Notes: a model not told the origin generated them from the sequence alone. A stretch of DNA of 32,548 nucleotides from HGM04593 sp045533955 (GCA_045533955.1 JAZSIU010000059.1:1-32548); one strand, 5' to 3'. Shown: positions 22,328 to 31,391, counted from the first letter of the stretch. Numbers and translations: made by a program.

Positions 22328-23179
22328 ATGATTAGAATAGCCATACAGACAAAAGGACGCTTGAACGAGCAGAGTATCGAGCTGCTGCGCGAGGCGGGCG
22401 TAACAATTAAAGAGGAGAAACGAAAATTCCTGATGCGTGCGGCCGATTTTCCGGTCGAGATTCTTTTTCTGCGCGACGATGATATTCCGCACACGGTTGC
22501 AATGGGTGCCGCCGACCTTGGCATTGTGGGATACAACGAGGTTGCCGAGCGCGGGTGCGCTGTCAATGTGTTGCAGAATCTTGGCTTCGGGGCCTGTCGC
22601 GTATCGTTGGCCGTGCCCAAGAGTGTGGAATATACGGGGCTCGACTTTTTCAACGGCAAGCGCATTGCAACCTCTTATCCCAATGTACTGAAGCGCTTCT
22701 TCGACGAAAAGGGCATTAAGGCTGCGGTGCACACAATAACAGGCTCGGTTGAGATTGCTCCCGCTGCGGGGCTCGCCGACGCCATTTTCGATATTGTCTC
22801 GTCGGGCGGTACGCTCATAAGCAACGGCCTCGTCGAGGTGGAGCAGGTGCTGCAATCCGAGGCGGTGCTCATTGCCACTCCCGGCCTCGACGACGAGAAG
22901 ATGGCCGTTGCCCGACAGCTTATGTCGCGCTTCGAGTCGGTGCAGAAGGGCTACGGAAAAAAATATCTTGTACTGAATCTGCCATCCTCGGCGCTCGATG
23001 AGGCCGTGAAAATTCTGCCCGCAATGCGCAGCCCGACGGTTATTCCGTTGGCTCAGAGCGATTGGTGCTCGTTGCAGACGGTGGTAGATGAAAAGGAGCT
23101 GTGGAGCGTTGTCGAGAAACTAAAGGCGATAGGCGCCGAGGGGATTCTTGTTCTTGCACTCGAAAAAATTGTATTATAA
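22328..23179 (+). CDS. hisG: ATP phosphoribosyltransferase, long form
   Basis: A 283-residue HisG that catalyses the first step of histidine synthesis, joining ATP and PRPP. Landmarks: IRIAIQTKGRL at the start, MGAADLGIVGYNEV, and the PRPP-binding loop with DIVSSGGTLISNGL near residue 157. The length includes the C-terminal regulatory domain (about 210-283), so this is the long form that functions without HisZ and is normally feedback-inhibited by histidine. AAGGAG at 22318-22323 stands 4 nt before the ATG, an unusual Shine-Dalgarno-like sequence for this phylum. It is the first structural gene after the attenuator and lies 12 nt before hisD. Confidence 0.95.
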   Translation: MIRIAIQTKGRLNEQSIELLREAGVTIKEEKRKFLMRAADFPVEILFLRDDDIPHTVAMGAADLGIVGYNEVAERGCAVNVLQNLGFGACRVSLAVPKSVEYTGLDFFNGKRIATSYPNVLKRFFDEKGIKAAVHTITGSVEIAPAAGLADAIFDIVSSGGTLISNGLVEVEQVLQSEAVLIATPGLDDEKMAVARQLMSRFESVQKGYGKKYLVLNLPSSALDEAVKILPAMRSPTVIPLAQSDWCSLQTVVDEKELWSVVEKLKAIGAEGILVLALEKIVL

Positions 23180-23191
23180 TGAGTTACTATT

Positions 23192-24484
23192 ATGATTAAG
23201 AGATATGTCGAGCCCGACAGAGGGCTGTGGAAAAGCCTGTGCCTGCGCACGCTGGCCGATGATGAGATTATTGAAGGGCGTGTGAAGAGTATAATAGAGC
23301 GGGTGCGCTGCGAGGGCGATGCCGCCCTGCGCTCGTTGGCCCGTGAGATTGATAATGTGAGCTTGGACGCCATAGAGGTTGCCCCCGAGGAGATGCGCGA
23401 TATTTACAAACAGATACCGCAGCCCCTGCGCGAGGCCATTGCAAGCGCCGCGCGCAATATCACAAAATTTCATATGGCGCAACGCTTCGAGCCGGTGCGC
23501 GTCGAGACTGTTCCCGAGGTGCTGTGCGTGCAGCGTGCCGTGCCCATAAACCGCGTTGGAATATATATCCCCGGAGGTACTGCGCCGCTCTTCTCCACGG
23601 TGCTTATGCTGGCAATCCCCGCAAAGGTGGCCGGCTGCAAAGAGATTATAATGTGTACGCCCACCGATAAAGAGGGAAAAGTGGCCCCCGCGGTGCTTTT
23701 TGCAGCAATGGTGTGTGGCGTGCAGCGCATTTTTAAGGTGGGCGGCGCGCAGGCTGTTGCCGCAATGGCCTACGGCACCGCAACTATCCCGGCGGTCGAT
23801 AAAATATTCGGCCCGGGCAACCGATACGTAACAAAGGCCAAAGAGATACTCTCGGCGAGGGTGGCAATTGATATGCCCGCCGGTCCCTCCGAGGTGCTTG
23901 TGATGGCCGACGACGAGGCTGTCCCCGCCTTTGTGGCAAGCGACCTACTGTCGCAGGCCGAGCACGGAGCCGACTCGCAGGCGATGCTCGTCTGCTCGTC
24001 CGAGGCTGTTGCCGATGCCGTATGCGCCGAGGTCGAGCGGCAGCTGGCCCTTCTTCCGCGCAAGGAGATTGCCCGCAAGGCGCTCTCGAACAGCAGGGTA
24101 GTGGTGCTCTCGGCTGCCGACGATAGATTGGACTTTGTGAATATGTACGCCCCTGAGCACCTTATAATATCTACTGCCGATGCTTGGGGAGTGTCGGCGC
24201 GCGTAACGTCGGCGGGCAGTGTGTTTGTGGGTAATTATACGCCCGAGAGTGCGGGCGACTATGCCTCGGGCACTAATCACACGCTGCCAACGGCAGGCTG
24301 GGCACGCTCGCACAGCGGAGTGAATGTCGATAGCTTCGTGCGCAAGATAACTTTTCAGGCAGCAACGCCCGCCGGGCTGCAGGGGCTTGCCGATACAATT
24401 GTTACGATGGCCCGTGCCGAGGGGCTTGACGCTCACGCTGCTGCTGTTGTCGAGCGACTGAAATATTTACCCGATAAAGAGTGA
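23192..24484 (+). CDS. hisD: Histidinol dehydrogenase
   Basis: A 430-residue HisD, the last two oxidation steps from histidinol to histidine with NAD and zinc. Landmarks: RVGIYIPGGTAPLFSTVLM (nucleotide region), the long conserved GPGNRYVTKAK, IDMPAGPSEVLV, LLSQAEHGADSQ with zinc ligands Gln and His, MYAPEHLII with the catalytic Glu-His pair, and SGTNHTLPT near residue 352. Length is typical. It follows hisG by 12 nt and precedes hisC by 7 nt. Confidence 0.96.
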   Translation: MIKRYVEPDRGLWKSLCLRTLADDEIIEGRVKSIIERVRCEGDAALRSLAREIDNVSLDAIEVAPEEMRDIYKQIPQPLREAIASAARNITKFHMAQRFEPVRVETVPEVLCVQRAVPINRVGIYIPGGTAPLFSTVLMLAIPAKVAGCKEIIMCTPTDKEGKVAPAVLFAAMVCGVQRIFKVGGAQAVAAMAYGTATIPAVDKIFGPGNRYVTKAKEILSARVAIDMPAGPSEVLVMADDEAVPAFVASDLLSQAEHGADSQAMLVCSSEAVADAVCAEVERQLALLPRKEIARKALSNSRVVVLSAADDRLDFVNMYAPEHLIISTADAWGVSARVTSAGSVFVGNYTPESAGDYASGTNHTLPTAGWARSHSGVNVDSFVRKITFQAATPAGLQGLADTIVTMARAEGLDAHAAAVVERLKYLPDKE

Positions 24485-24491
24485 GCAGAGT

Positions 24492-25520
24492 ATGGAAATT
24501 GAAAATGTGATGCGCCTCGTGCGCGAAAATATACGCAATCTTGCGCCCTATTCCACGGCGCGCGACGAGTATAAGGGCAGCATCGGGGCCTTTCTCGATG
24601 CAAACGAAAATCCCTATAATAACGGTTACAACCGTTACCCCGACCCGCGTCAGAGGGGGCTGAAAGAGCGTCTCGCAAGGCTCAAAGGCATCGACGCGCA
24701 GAATATGTTCATCGGTAACGGCAGCGACGAGGCCATCGACCTCTGTATGCGTATCTTCTGTAATCCGCGCCTCGATAATATTGTTACAATTGCGCCCACG
24801 TATGGAATGTACAGCGTGGCAGCGGCTATAAACGACGTTCAGGTGCGCGAGGTGCAGTTGGGCGACGATTTTTCTCTGCCCACGGCCGAGCTTCTGGCAG
24901 CGTGCGACGAAAATACCAAGCTGATGTTCATCTGCTCGCCCAATAATCCCACGGGCAATAGTTTTTCCATTGAGCAGTTGCGTTGGTTACTCGAATATTT
25001 CGATGGAATTTTGGTGGTCGATGAGGCTTATATAGATTTTTCGTCGCAGCCGAGCGTGTCGTCTCTTTTGGGCGAGTATGATAATCTTATTGTGCTTCAG
25101 ACGCTTTCAAAGGCTTACGGCCTTGCAGCGCTGCGCTTGGGGCTCGCCTTTGCGCACGAGAGCATTATGCAACTTTTTGCCAATGTAAAATATCCTTATA
25201 ACATAAATCTTGCGGCGATGCAGCGCGCTGCCGAGCTTCTCGAACGCAATGTGCGGCAAGAGGTCGAGGCGATAGTGGCCGAGCGACGGCGTGTGGCCGA
25301 GGCGCTCGAGGCGATAGATTGTGTGCAGCGCGTCTATCCGTCCGATGCCAATTTTCTTCTTGTCAGGGTGGACGATGCTCGCACGGTGTATAACAAACTC
25401 ATTGAGGCCGAGGTTATTGTGCGCGACCGCTCGAGCGTGCCCGGTTGCGAGGGGTGCCTGAGAATAACCATCGGCACGCCTCGGGAGAATGAGCGTCTGC
25501 TGCAAATAATGAAGGGTTAA
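24492..25520 (+). CDS. hisC: Histidinol-phosphate aminotransferase
   Basis: A 342-residue fold type I PLP aminotransferase. It has DANENPYNNGYNRYPDP near the N-terminus, FIGNGSDEAID for the cofactor pocket, CSPNNPTGN, VDEAYIDF, the PLP lysine in LQTLSKAYGLAALRLG and the phosphate-binding Arg in CLRITIGTPRENE. It converts imidazole acetol phosphate to histidinol phosphate with glutamate. Spacing of 7 nt to hisD and 13 nt to hisB places it in the operon. Confidence 0.95.
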   Translation: MEIENVMRLVRENIRNLAPYSTARDEYKGSIGAFLDANENPYNNGYNRYPDPRQRGLKERLARLKGIDAQNMFIGNGSDEAIDLCMRIFCNPRLDNIVTIAPTYGMYSVAAAINDVQVREVQLGDDFSLPTAELLAACDENTKLMFICSPNNPTGNSFSIEQLRWLLEYFDGILVVDEAYIDFSSQPSVSSLLGEYDNLIVLQTLSKAYGLAALRLGLAFAHESIMQLFANVKYPYNINLAAMQRAAELLERNVRQEVEAIVAERRRVAEALEAIDCVQRVYPSDANFLLVRVDDARTVYNKLIEAEVIVRDRSSVPGCEGCLRITIGTPRENERLLQIMKG

Positions 25521-25533
25521 ATTCTTTAGGATT

Positions 25534-26658
25534 ATGAAAAAGGCTTTATTTATAGACCGCGACGGCACAATAATATGGGAACCGCCTGTTACCGAGCAGG
25601 TCGATACGCTCGAGCAGCTGCAATTTATGCCCGGGGCGATAGGCGCACTCGCGCGCATTGCCGAGGCGGGCTTCGAGCTTGTGCTCGCCAGCAATCAGGA
25701 TGGGCTGGGGACGCCCGCTTATCCCCGGGAGCAATTTGATATTGTGCACAATAAAATGCTCGATATTCTGGCGGGCGAGGGGGTGCTGTTCGACGACCAA
25801 CTGATTGATAATCACTTTCCGGCCGATGGCTCGCCTTGTCGTAAGCCGGGGACGGGAATGTTCGGAAAATATATGGATGGCAGCTACTCGATGGAGCACT
25901 CTTTTGTCATCGGCGACAGGCTGACGGACGTCGAGCTTGCCTATAATCTTGGGGCAAGGGCCATTCTTTATACCGCCAACAGTGAGCTTGTGGCGCAGCT
26001 TGCCGCACAGCCTTACGCCTCGTCCTGTGTGCTTGTGGCCGATAGTTGGGGCAAGATTGCCGAGTTTCTGCGTTGCTGCGAACGCCGTGCAACGGTGGTG
26101 CGTCGCACGCGCGAGACGAGCATCGAGGCTTCAATCGACCTTGATGGTCGCGGAGCGTCGCACGTATCGACGGGGCTCAATTTCCTCGACCATATGATTG
26201 ACCAGATTGTGCATCACGCGGGAGTGTCGCTCACCCTCGAGGCGCTTGGCGACCTTAACGTCGATGAGCATCATACTATGGAGGACGTTGCCATTGTGTT
26301 GGGCGAGGCTGTCGCAGAGGCGCTTGGCGACAAAAGAGGCATCGGCCGATACGGCTTTGTGCTGCCTATGGACGAGGCGCGCGCAATGGTGCTTATTGAT
26401 TTTGGCGGGCGCATCGACTTTGAATGGGATGTAACTTTTACGCGCGAGTATGTGGGCGACGTTCCCACCGAGATGTTTAAACACTTTTTTAAGTCGCTTG
26501 GCGCGGCAATGTGTTGTAATATGCACATAGCGGCTAAAGGCGAGAATAATCATCATATTGCCGAGGGGCTCTTTAAGGCGTTTGCACGCGCACTGCGTCA
26601 GGCTGTCCGCCGCGAGCCTTTCAGCTACGAGCTGCCCAGCAGCAAGGGGGTACTATGA
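25534..26658 (+). CDS. hisB: Bifunctional HisB: histidinol phosphatase and IGP dehydratase
   Basis: A 374-residue fusion. The N-terminal HAD phosphatase (about 1-165) has the nucleophile motif DRDGT (Asp8, Asp10), SNQDGLGT and IGDRLTDVE. The C-terminal part (about 180-374) is imidazoleglycerol-phosphate dehydratase with FLDHMIDQIVHHAG, DEHHTMEDV and ENNHHIAEGLFKAFARALR, the manganese-binding histidine clusters. The zinc loop of the phosphatase, which in E. coli is CPH then CDC before RKP, reads DNH then SPC here (92-102), so two of the four ligands are changed. It overlaps hisH by 4 nt (ATGA), which suggests coupled translation. Confidence 0.95.
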   Translation: MKKALFIDRDGTIIWEPPVTEQVDTLEQLQFMPGAIGALARIAEAGFELVLASNQDGLGTPAYPREQFDIVHNKMLDILAGEGVLFDDQLIDNHFPADGSPCRKPGTGMFGKYMDGSYSMEHSFVIGDRLTDVELAYNLGARAILYTANSELVAQLAAQPYASSCVLVADSWGKIAEFLRCCERRATVVRRTRETSIEASIDLDGRGASHVSTGLNFLDHMIDQIVHHAGVSLTLEALGDLNVDEHHTMEDVAIVLGEAVAEALGDKRGIGRYGFVLPMDEARAMVLIDFGGRIDFEWDVTFTREYVGDVPTEMFKHFFKSLGAAMCCNMHIAAKGENNHHIAEGLFKAFARALRQAVRREPFSYELPSSKGVL

Positions 26659-27248
26659 TTGCAATTATTGACTATGATACGGGGAATCTGCGCTCGGTGT
26701 GCAATGCCATAGAGCGCATCGGCGCCGAGTATCGCGTTACGAGCGATGCTGCCATAATAGGTGCGGCCGAACGGGTATTGCTTCCCGGAGTGGGCGAGGC
26801 TTCGTCGGCGATGGAGAAACTGCGCGAACGCGGCCTCATAGAGGTTATAAAAGGGCTCACTCAGCCGGTGCTGGGCATTTGCATCGGGATGCAGCTTATG
26901 TGCCGACACAGCGAGGAGGGAGGCGTCGATTGTCTGGGGATTTTCGATGCCGACGTGCGTCGTTTTGCGCCCGACAGAGGGCGCGGAGTAAAAGTGCCTC
27001 ATATTGGGTGGAACAGCATTGAGAATTTGCGCTCGCCACTCTTCGAGGGCATCGACGAGGGGGCTTTTGTCTATTTTGTACACTCTTATGCAGCGGATAT
27101 TTGTGCCGAGGCCATTGCCTGCTCGGTCAACGGTCGCCGCTTTGCGGCGGCACTCTGCCGCGGGAATTTTTATGGTACGCAGTTTCACCCCGAGAAGAGC
27201 GGCGACGTTGGCGAGGCTATATTAAGAAACTTTTTGAATATTGAATAA
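26655..27248 (+). CDS. hisH: Imidazole glycerol phosphate synthase, glutaminase subunit
   Basis: A 197-residue class I glutamine amidotransferase. It starts MIAIIDYDTGNLRSV and has LLPGVGEAS (oxyanion region), VLGICIGMQLM with the nucleophile Cys, VPHIGWN and the His-Glu pair in GTQFHPEKSG. It delivers ammonia to HisF. The gene overlaps hisB by 4 nt and hisA by 1 nt, a tight arrangement suited to translational coupling. Confidence 0.96.
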   Translation: MIAIIDYDTGNLRSVCNAIERIGAEYRVTSDAAIIGAAERVLLPGVGEASSAMEKLRERGLIEVIKGLTQPVLGICIGMQLMCRHSEEGGVDCLGIFDADVRRFAPDRGRGVKVPHIGWNSIENLRSPLFEGIDEGAFVYFVHSYAADICAEAIACSVNGRRFAAALCRGNFYGTQFHPEKSGDVGEAILRNFLNIE

Positions 27249-27973
27249 TGGAAATTATACCGGCAATAGATTTAATTGAGGGACGCTGTGTACGTCTGAC
27301 ACAGGGCGACTATGCGCAGACAAAGGTCTATGATGCGCAGCCTCTGGACATTGCGCTGCGATACGCCGACTGCGGGGTGCGCCGCCTGCACATTGTCGAC
27401 CTTGACGGTGCAAAGGCGCAGGCTCCCTGCAATCTGCGCACACTCGAAAAGATAGCGACGGCTACCAATCTGGATATTGAGTGGGGTGGTGGAATAAAAT
27501 CGTCCGAGGCTGTGCATGAGGCCATAGACGCGGGCGCCGCGCGTGTCATCTGCGGAAGCGTTGCGGTGGATAATCGCGAACTTTTTTCGCAGTGGCTGCG
27601 TCAGTATGGCGCCTCGCGCATAATCTTGGGCGCTGATATTAGAGACGGAAAAGTGGCCACTCACGGGTGGCTGAAAGATGGAGGCGTTGGGGTAGAGGAA
27701 CTTGTCGAGGCTTTCTTGCCCGATGGTCTCGCGCAACTAATCTGCACCGATATTAGCCGCGACGGAATGTTGCAGGGACCCAATTTTGAATTATACGTAG
27801 GGCTGCAACAGCGCTTCCCCGCGGTGGATGTTACGCTCAGCGGCGGTGTCTCCTCGATGGCCGACCTCGAGTGTGCGCGCAGCAGCGGTGTGCGCGCGGC
27901 AATCGTGGGAAAGGCAATATACGAGGGGCGAATAACTTTAAAAGAGATTGAACAATGGTTGCTAAACGAATAA
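27248..27973 (+). CDS. hisA: HisA isomerase
   Basis: A 241-residue TIM-barrel ProFAR isomerase. Landmarks: EIIPAIDLIEGRCVRLTQGD with the catalytic Asp8, LHIVDLDGAK, IEWGGGIKS, and the phosphate-binding loop LSGGVSSMADLE, and TDISRDGMLQGPN with the second catalytic Asp. It carries out the Amadori rearrangement before the HisH-HisF step. It starts on the last base of hisH and its end overlaps hisF by 19 nt. Confidence 0.95.
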   Translation: MEIIPAIDLIEGRCVRLTQGDYAQTKVYDAQPLDIALRYADCGVRRLHIVDLDGAKAQAPCNLRTLEKIATATNLDIEWGGGIKSSEAVHEAIDAGAARVICGSVAVDNRELFSQWLRQYGASRIILGADIRDGKVATHGWLKDGGVGVEELVEAFLPDGLAQLICTDISRDGMLQGPNFELYVGLQQRFPAVDVTLSGGVSSMADLECARSSGVRAAIVGKAIYEGRITLKEIEQWLLNE

Positions 27974-28710
27974 TTCCCTGTCTGGACGTAAAAGAGGGAC
28001 GCACCGTAAAGGGTGTGAATTTTGTGGGGCTGCAAGATGTTGGCGACGCAGTGGAGCTTGGACGAATGTATGCCGCACAGGGCGCCGACGAGCTTGTCTA
28101 TCTTGATATTAGCGCAACCAACGAGGGACGCAATACCTTTACGTCGCTTGTCGAGCGGATAGCCCGTGGCATAAACATCCCTTTCACCGTGGGCGGGGGA
28201 ATATCCTCGATAGACGATGCTGCGCGACTGCTTGACGTCGGGGCCGATAAAATCTCGATAAACAGCGCGGCGGTGCGCCGTCCGCAGCTCATCGACGAGA
28301 TTGCGTCGAAATATGGCAGTCAGTTTGTGGTGCTTGCCATAGATGCCAAAATGGTCGATGGTCGTTGGCTCATAACAACGCACGGTGGCCGCCGTCTCAC
28401 CGAACGCGACCTCTTCGAGTGGGCGCGCGAGGGGCAGGAGCGTGGCGCAGGCGAGATTCTGCTCACCTCAATGGAGCACGACGGCACGCGCAGCGGCTAT
28501 CCGTGCGACCTTTTCGCCCGTCTCTCACAACAATTGTCTATTCCCATAATAGCCTCGGGAGGGGCAGGCTCGGCCGATGATATTGCCGAGGTACTCTCCG
28601 TGGGACGTGCCGATGCAGCGCTTGCCGCCAGCATCTTTCACTATGGGGATATTACGGTAAAAGAACTTAAACAGATGCTTTACAGCCGAGGTATAAAAGT
28701 AAGATTATAG
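27955..28710 (+). CDS. hisF: Imidazole glycerol phosphate synthase, cyclase subunit
   Basis: A 251-residue TIM-barrel partner of HisH. The start MVAKRIIPCLDVKEGRTVKG is the standard family beginning with catalytic Asp11, and it confirms the ATG at 27955 although this overlaps hisA by 19 nt. Others: FTVGGGISS, INSAAV, LLTSMEHDGTRSGY with the second catalytic Asp, and IIASGGAGS. It forms imidazole glycerol phosphate and AICAR from PRFAR and ammonia. Confidence 0.96.
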   Translation: MVAKRIIPCLDVKEGRTVKGVNFVGLQDVGDAVELGRMYAAQGADELVYLDISATNEGRNTFTSLVERIARGINIPFTVGGGISSIDDAARLLDVGADKISINSAAVRRPQLIDEIASKYGSQFVVLAIDAKMVDGRWLITTHGGRRLTERDLFEWAREGQERGAGEILLTSMEHDGTRSGYPCDLFARLSQQLSIPIIASGGAGSADDIAEVLSVGRADAALAASIFHYGDITVKELKQMLYSRGIKVRL

Positions 28711-28732
28711 AATGATACATAAGGAACAGAAT

Positions 28733-29332
28733 ATGAATTTCTCCGATTTTAACTTATCGAAAAACAGCGACGCGCTGCTGCCCGTGGTGGTTCAGGACAG
28801 CGCGACGCTCAAAGTGCTTATGGTGGCCTATATGAACAGAGAGGCCTTTGAAAAGACCGTCGCAACGGGCAGGGCGACATTTTACAGCCGCTCGCGCGGG
28901 CAACTATGGACAAAAGGCGAGACGAGCGGCAATTTCATTGAGGTTGTCGCAATGTACCCCGATTGCGACAATGACACGCTGCTGCTTATGGGGCGTCCCG
29001 TGGGGCCGGCCTGCCATCGTGGCACACTCTCGTGCTTTGATACCCCCGATAGCGAGGGTTTTATACGCCGCCTTCAGGCTGTGGTGCAGCAGCGCCACCG
29101 CGAGATGCCCGAGGGTTCTTACACCACCCATCTGTTTAATAAGGGGGTGAATAAGATTGCTCAGAAGGTGGGCGAGGAGGCTGTCGAGACAGTCATTGAG
29201 GCCATCGACAATAATAAAGAGCGCTATCTGTACGAGGCAAGCGACCTTATCTACCATCTGCTGGTGCTCAACGAACAGATGGGCCTCACCCTTGCCGATG
29301 TTGAGACCGAGCTTGCCTCTCGACACAAATAA
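28733..29332 (+). CDS. hisI: Bifunctional HisI/HisE
   Basis: A fusion of phosphoribosyl-AMP cyclohydrolase (N-terminal, about 1-110) and phosphoribosyl-ATP pyrophosphohydrolase (C-terminal). The cyclohydrolase part shows VLMVAYMNREA, FYSRSRGQLWTKGE, PDCDNDT and CHRGTLSCF with metal ligands. The pyrophosphohydrolase part shows KVGEEAVETVIEA and YEASDLIYHLLVL with the acidic metal site. I prefer ATG 28733 (199 residues); ATG 28712, one base after the hisF stop, would add seven residues. It closes the operon, giving every enzyme of the ten-step pathway. Confidence 0.94.
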   Translation: MNFSDFNLSKNSDALLPVVVQDSATLKVLMVAYMNREAFEKTVATGRATFYSRSRGQLWTKGETSGNFIEVVAMYPDCDNDTLLLMGRPVGPACHRGTLSCFDTPDSEGFIRRLQAVVQQRHREMPEGSYTTHLFNKGVNKIAQKVGEEAVETVIEAIDNNKERYLYEASDLIYHLLVLNEQMGLTLADVETELASRHK

Positions 29333-29379
29333 CCGCGAGGCGAAAAGCCATCGGCCGAACTCTTAGACACGCTTTCCTG

Positions 29380-29427
29380 CAATGATGAAAAAAATATGCA
29401 CGCAACAGGTATTTTTTTTCATCATTG
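29380..29427. repeat. Inverted repeat, probable terminator of the his operon
   Basis: CAATGATG plus seven A and TA (29380-29396) is the complement of TA plus eight T and CATCATTG (29410-29427), with a 13-nt spacer. The T run lies within the right arm instead of after it, so this is unusual for an intrinsic terminator. It lies 48 bp past the hisI stop and just before the pyrG promoter box, so an operator is an alternative. Confidence 0.6.
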
Positions 29428-29452
29428 TAGTTTCTTTGTAAATTTTCTTTCT

Positions 29453-29460
29453 TATCTTTG
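29453..29460 (+). promoter_or_regulatory. Minus-7 box of the pyrG promoter
   Basis: TATCTTTG is a perfect match to TAnnTTTG and identical to the rpsF box. The nearest TTTG (29435-29438) is too close at 14 nt, so the minus-33 element is not identified. The resulting leader would be about 220 nt. Confidence 0.55.
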
Positions 29461-29687
29461 CAAGGCAGCAATTTTAGGGCGACGCCTCGCAGCCTTTAAA
29501 AAACGTAGGTACGATGGCTCGTGATTCATCGGGCTTTTGACCATTTAAAGGGGGTGATGAGGATTGAAACTATCGTTTGCACTATTGTTGCATAGGCCGG
29601 TTTTTGACAATTGACAAAGAGTATTTTTTGTCGGTGTGTCAGAAACTTTTTTTGATTGATTAAGAACAGTTTAAAAATTTTTATACC

Positions 29688-31292
29688 GTGGCAGACACTA
29701 AGTATATTTTCGTAACAGGAGGCGTAGCCTCCTCACTTGGAAAGGGAGTAATCTCCTCGTCAATAGGCAAGCTGTTGCAGGCTCGTGGGTACAAGATAAC
29801 AATTCAGAAATTCGACCCCTATATAAATGTCGATCCGGGTACGCTGAACCCCAATGAGCACGGCGAGTGTTACGTAACAATCGACGGCCGCGAGACCGAC
29901 CTCGACCTTGGACACTACGAGCGCTTCACCGATATTAAGACCACACGTTGGAACACATTTACAACAGGTCGTATCTATCGCGAGGTAATAGAGAAGGAGC
30001 GTCGTGGCGACTATCTTGGAAAGACCGTACAGGTTGTTCCTCATATCACCGACGAGATAAAGCGCAGTATGCTTCTTGTGAGTAAAAAAGAGGAGCTCGA
30101 CTTTGTAATTACCGAAATTGGAGGCACTGTGGGCGATATTGAGGGCCTTCCCTACCTCGAGGCTATTCGTCAGCTCAAATGGGAGCTTGGCAAGCGTGCA
30201 GTATGCGTGCATCTTACACTCGTTCCCTACCTCTCGGCGGCGGGCGAGCTTAAGACAAAGCCCACACAGCACAGCGTGAAGCAGTTGCAGAGCCTCGGTA
30301 TTCAGCCCGACGTACTTGTGCTGCGCGCCGAGCACGACCTTGATGCCGGTCTTATGCGCAAGGTGGCCAGCTTCTGTAACGTGCAGCCCGATTGCGTGGT
30401 GCACAGCCCCGACGTACCCTCTATTTACGAGGTGCCCATCAGAATGCAGGAGCAGGGGTTAGACTCGGCTATTTTGCGCCTCTTGGGAATGGAGGTAGGT
30501 GAAACACCGGGCCTTGTGCCTTGGCGTACATTCATCGAGCGTCGCAACAATGCCTCGCGCGAGGTAAATATCGGCCTTGTCGGAAAATATGACCTGCGCG
30601 ACGCTTATAAGAGCCTCTACGAGAGCCTCTCGCAGTCGGGCGTTTATCACGACAGCAAAGTCAAATGCCATTTTATCGACAGTGAGAAGATTAACGACGA
30701 GAATGTGGCACAGATGCTCGCGGGAATGGACGGGTACGTAATTTGCCCGGGATTCGGACTGCGTGGCCTCGACGGTAAGATTGCCGCCGTGAAATATTGC
30801 CGCGAGAATAATCTTGCGACACTCGGCATCTGCTTGGGATTGCACGCAATGGTAATTGAATTTGCGCGCAATGTGCTGGGATACGCCGGCGCCAACAGCT
30901 CGGACATCGACCCCAAGACACCCTATCCCGTGGTTGATATGATGGAGGAGAAAAAGGCTATAAACAACAACGGCGACCTTATGCGTCTGGGTGGTTACAA
31001 ATGTCGCCTGACCCCCGGCAGCAAAGCGTATGAGGCTTACGGCACCGAGGAGATTGTCGAGCGCCACCGCCACCGCTACGAGTTTAACGATGCCTACACT
31101 GCCGAGTTCGAGAAGGCCGGAATGATGTGTACGGGTGTTAACCCCGAGAGCGGCCTTGTCGAGATTGTCGAGATTCCTTCGCTCGACTGGTTCATAGGCG
31201 TAGAGTACCATCCCGAGTATTCGAGTACGGTACTTCATCCCAGCCCCTTAATTATGGACTTTTTAAAGAATGTAGTCAGCCGCAAGAACTGA
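29688..31292 (+). CDS. pyrG: CTP synthase
   Basis: A 534-residue CTP synthase that aminates UTP to CTP with ATP and glutamine. It starts at GTG 29688, where ADTKYIFVTGGVASSLGKG is the standard N-terminus; no in-frame ATG fits. The synthetase domain (about 1-270) has FDPYINVDPGTL, GRETDLDLGHYERF and TEIGGTVGDIE. The glutaminase domain (about 290-534) has the nucleophile Cys382 in GICLGLHAM and His508/Glu510 in VEYHPEYSS. The segment after the nucleophile reads LH where most relatives have MQ. A hairpin follows at 31311-31348. A long leader precedes the gene. Confidence 0.96.
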   Translation: MADTKYIFVTGGVASSLGKGVISSSIGKLLQARGYKITIQKFDPYINVDPGTLNPNEHGECYVTIDGRETDLDLGHYERFTDIKTTRWNTFTTGRIYREVIEKERRGDYLGKTVQVVPHITDEIKRSMLLVSKKEELDFVITEIGGTVGDIEGLPYLEAIRQLKWELGKRAVCVHLTLVPYLSAAGELKTKPTQHSVKQLQSLGIQPDVLVLRAEHDLDAGLMRKVASFCNVQPDCVVHSPDVPSIYEVPIRMQEQGLDSAILRLLGMEVGETPGLVPWRTFIERRNNASREVNIGLVGKYDLRDAYKSLYESLSQSGVYHDSKVKCHFIDSEKINDENVAQMLAGMDGYVICPGFGLRGLDGKIAAVKYCRENNLATLGICLGLHAMVIEFARNVLGYAGANSSDIDPKTPYPVVDMMEEKKAINNNGDLMRLGGYKCRLTPGSKAYEAYGTEEIVERHRHRYEFNDAYTAEFEKAGMMCTGVNPESGLVEIVEIPSLDWFIGVEYHPEYSSTVLHPSPLIMDFLKNVVSRKN

Positions 31293-31310
31293 TAATTTAA
31301 TAATGATAAT

Positions 31311-31354
31311 AAGATGCAGCGTCGTGCAAGGAAACGGCGTTGCATCTTGTTTAT
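31311..31354 (+). terminator. Hairpin terminator after pyrG
   Basis: AAGATGCAGCGTCG (31311-31324) pairs with CGGCGTTGCATCTT (31335-31348), with G-U pairs, around a 10-nt loop. The following tract GTTTATAT is only moderately T-rich. Confidence 0.7.
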
Positions 31355-31391
31355 ATAGGTTCCGTCTAATTTTATCCCCTTCCCCAAAAAA

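Larger units (their letters stand above)
29333..29687. other. Intergenic gap before pyrG, 355 bp
   Basis: The gap contains a long near-perfect inverted repeat (29380-29427), a minus-7 box (29453-29460) and a presumed pyrG leader of about 220 nt that includes an 8-bp pairing CCTTTAAA (29493-29500) with TTTAAAGG (29544-29551). No reading frame is convincing. Confidence 0.5.
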
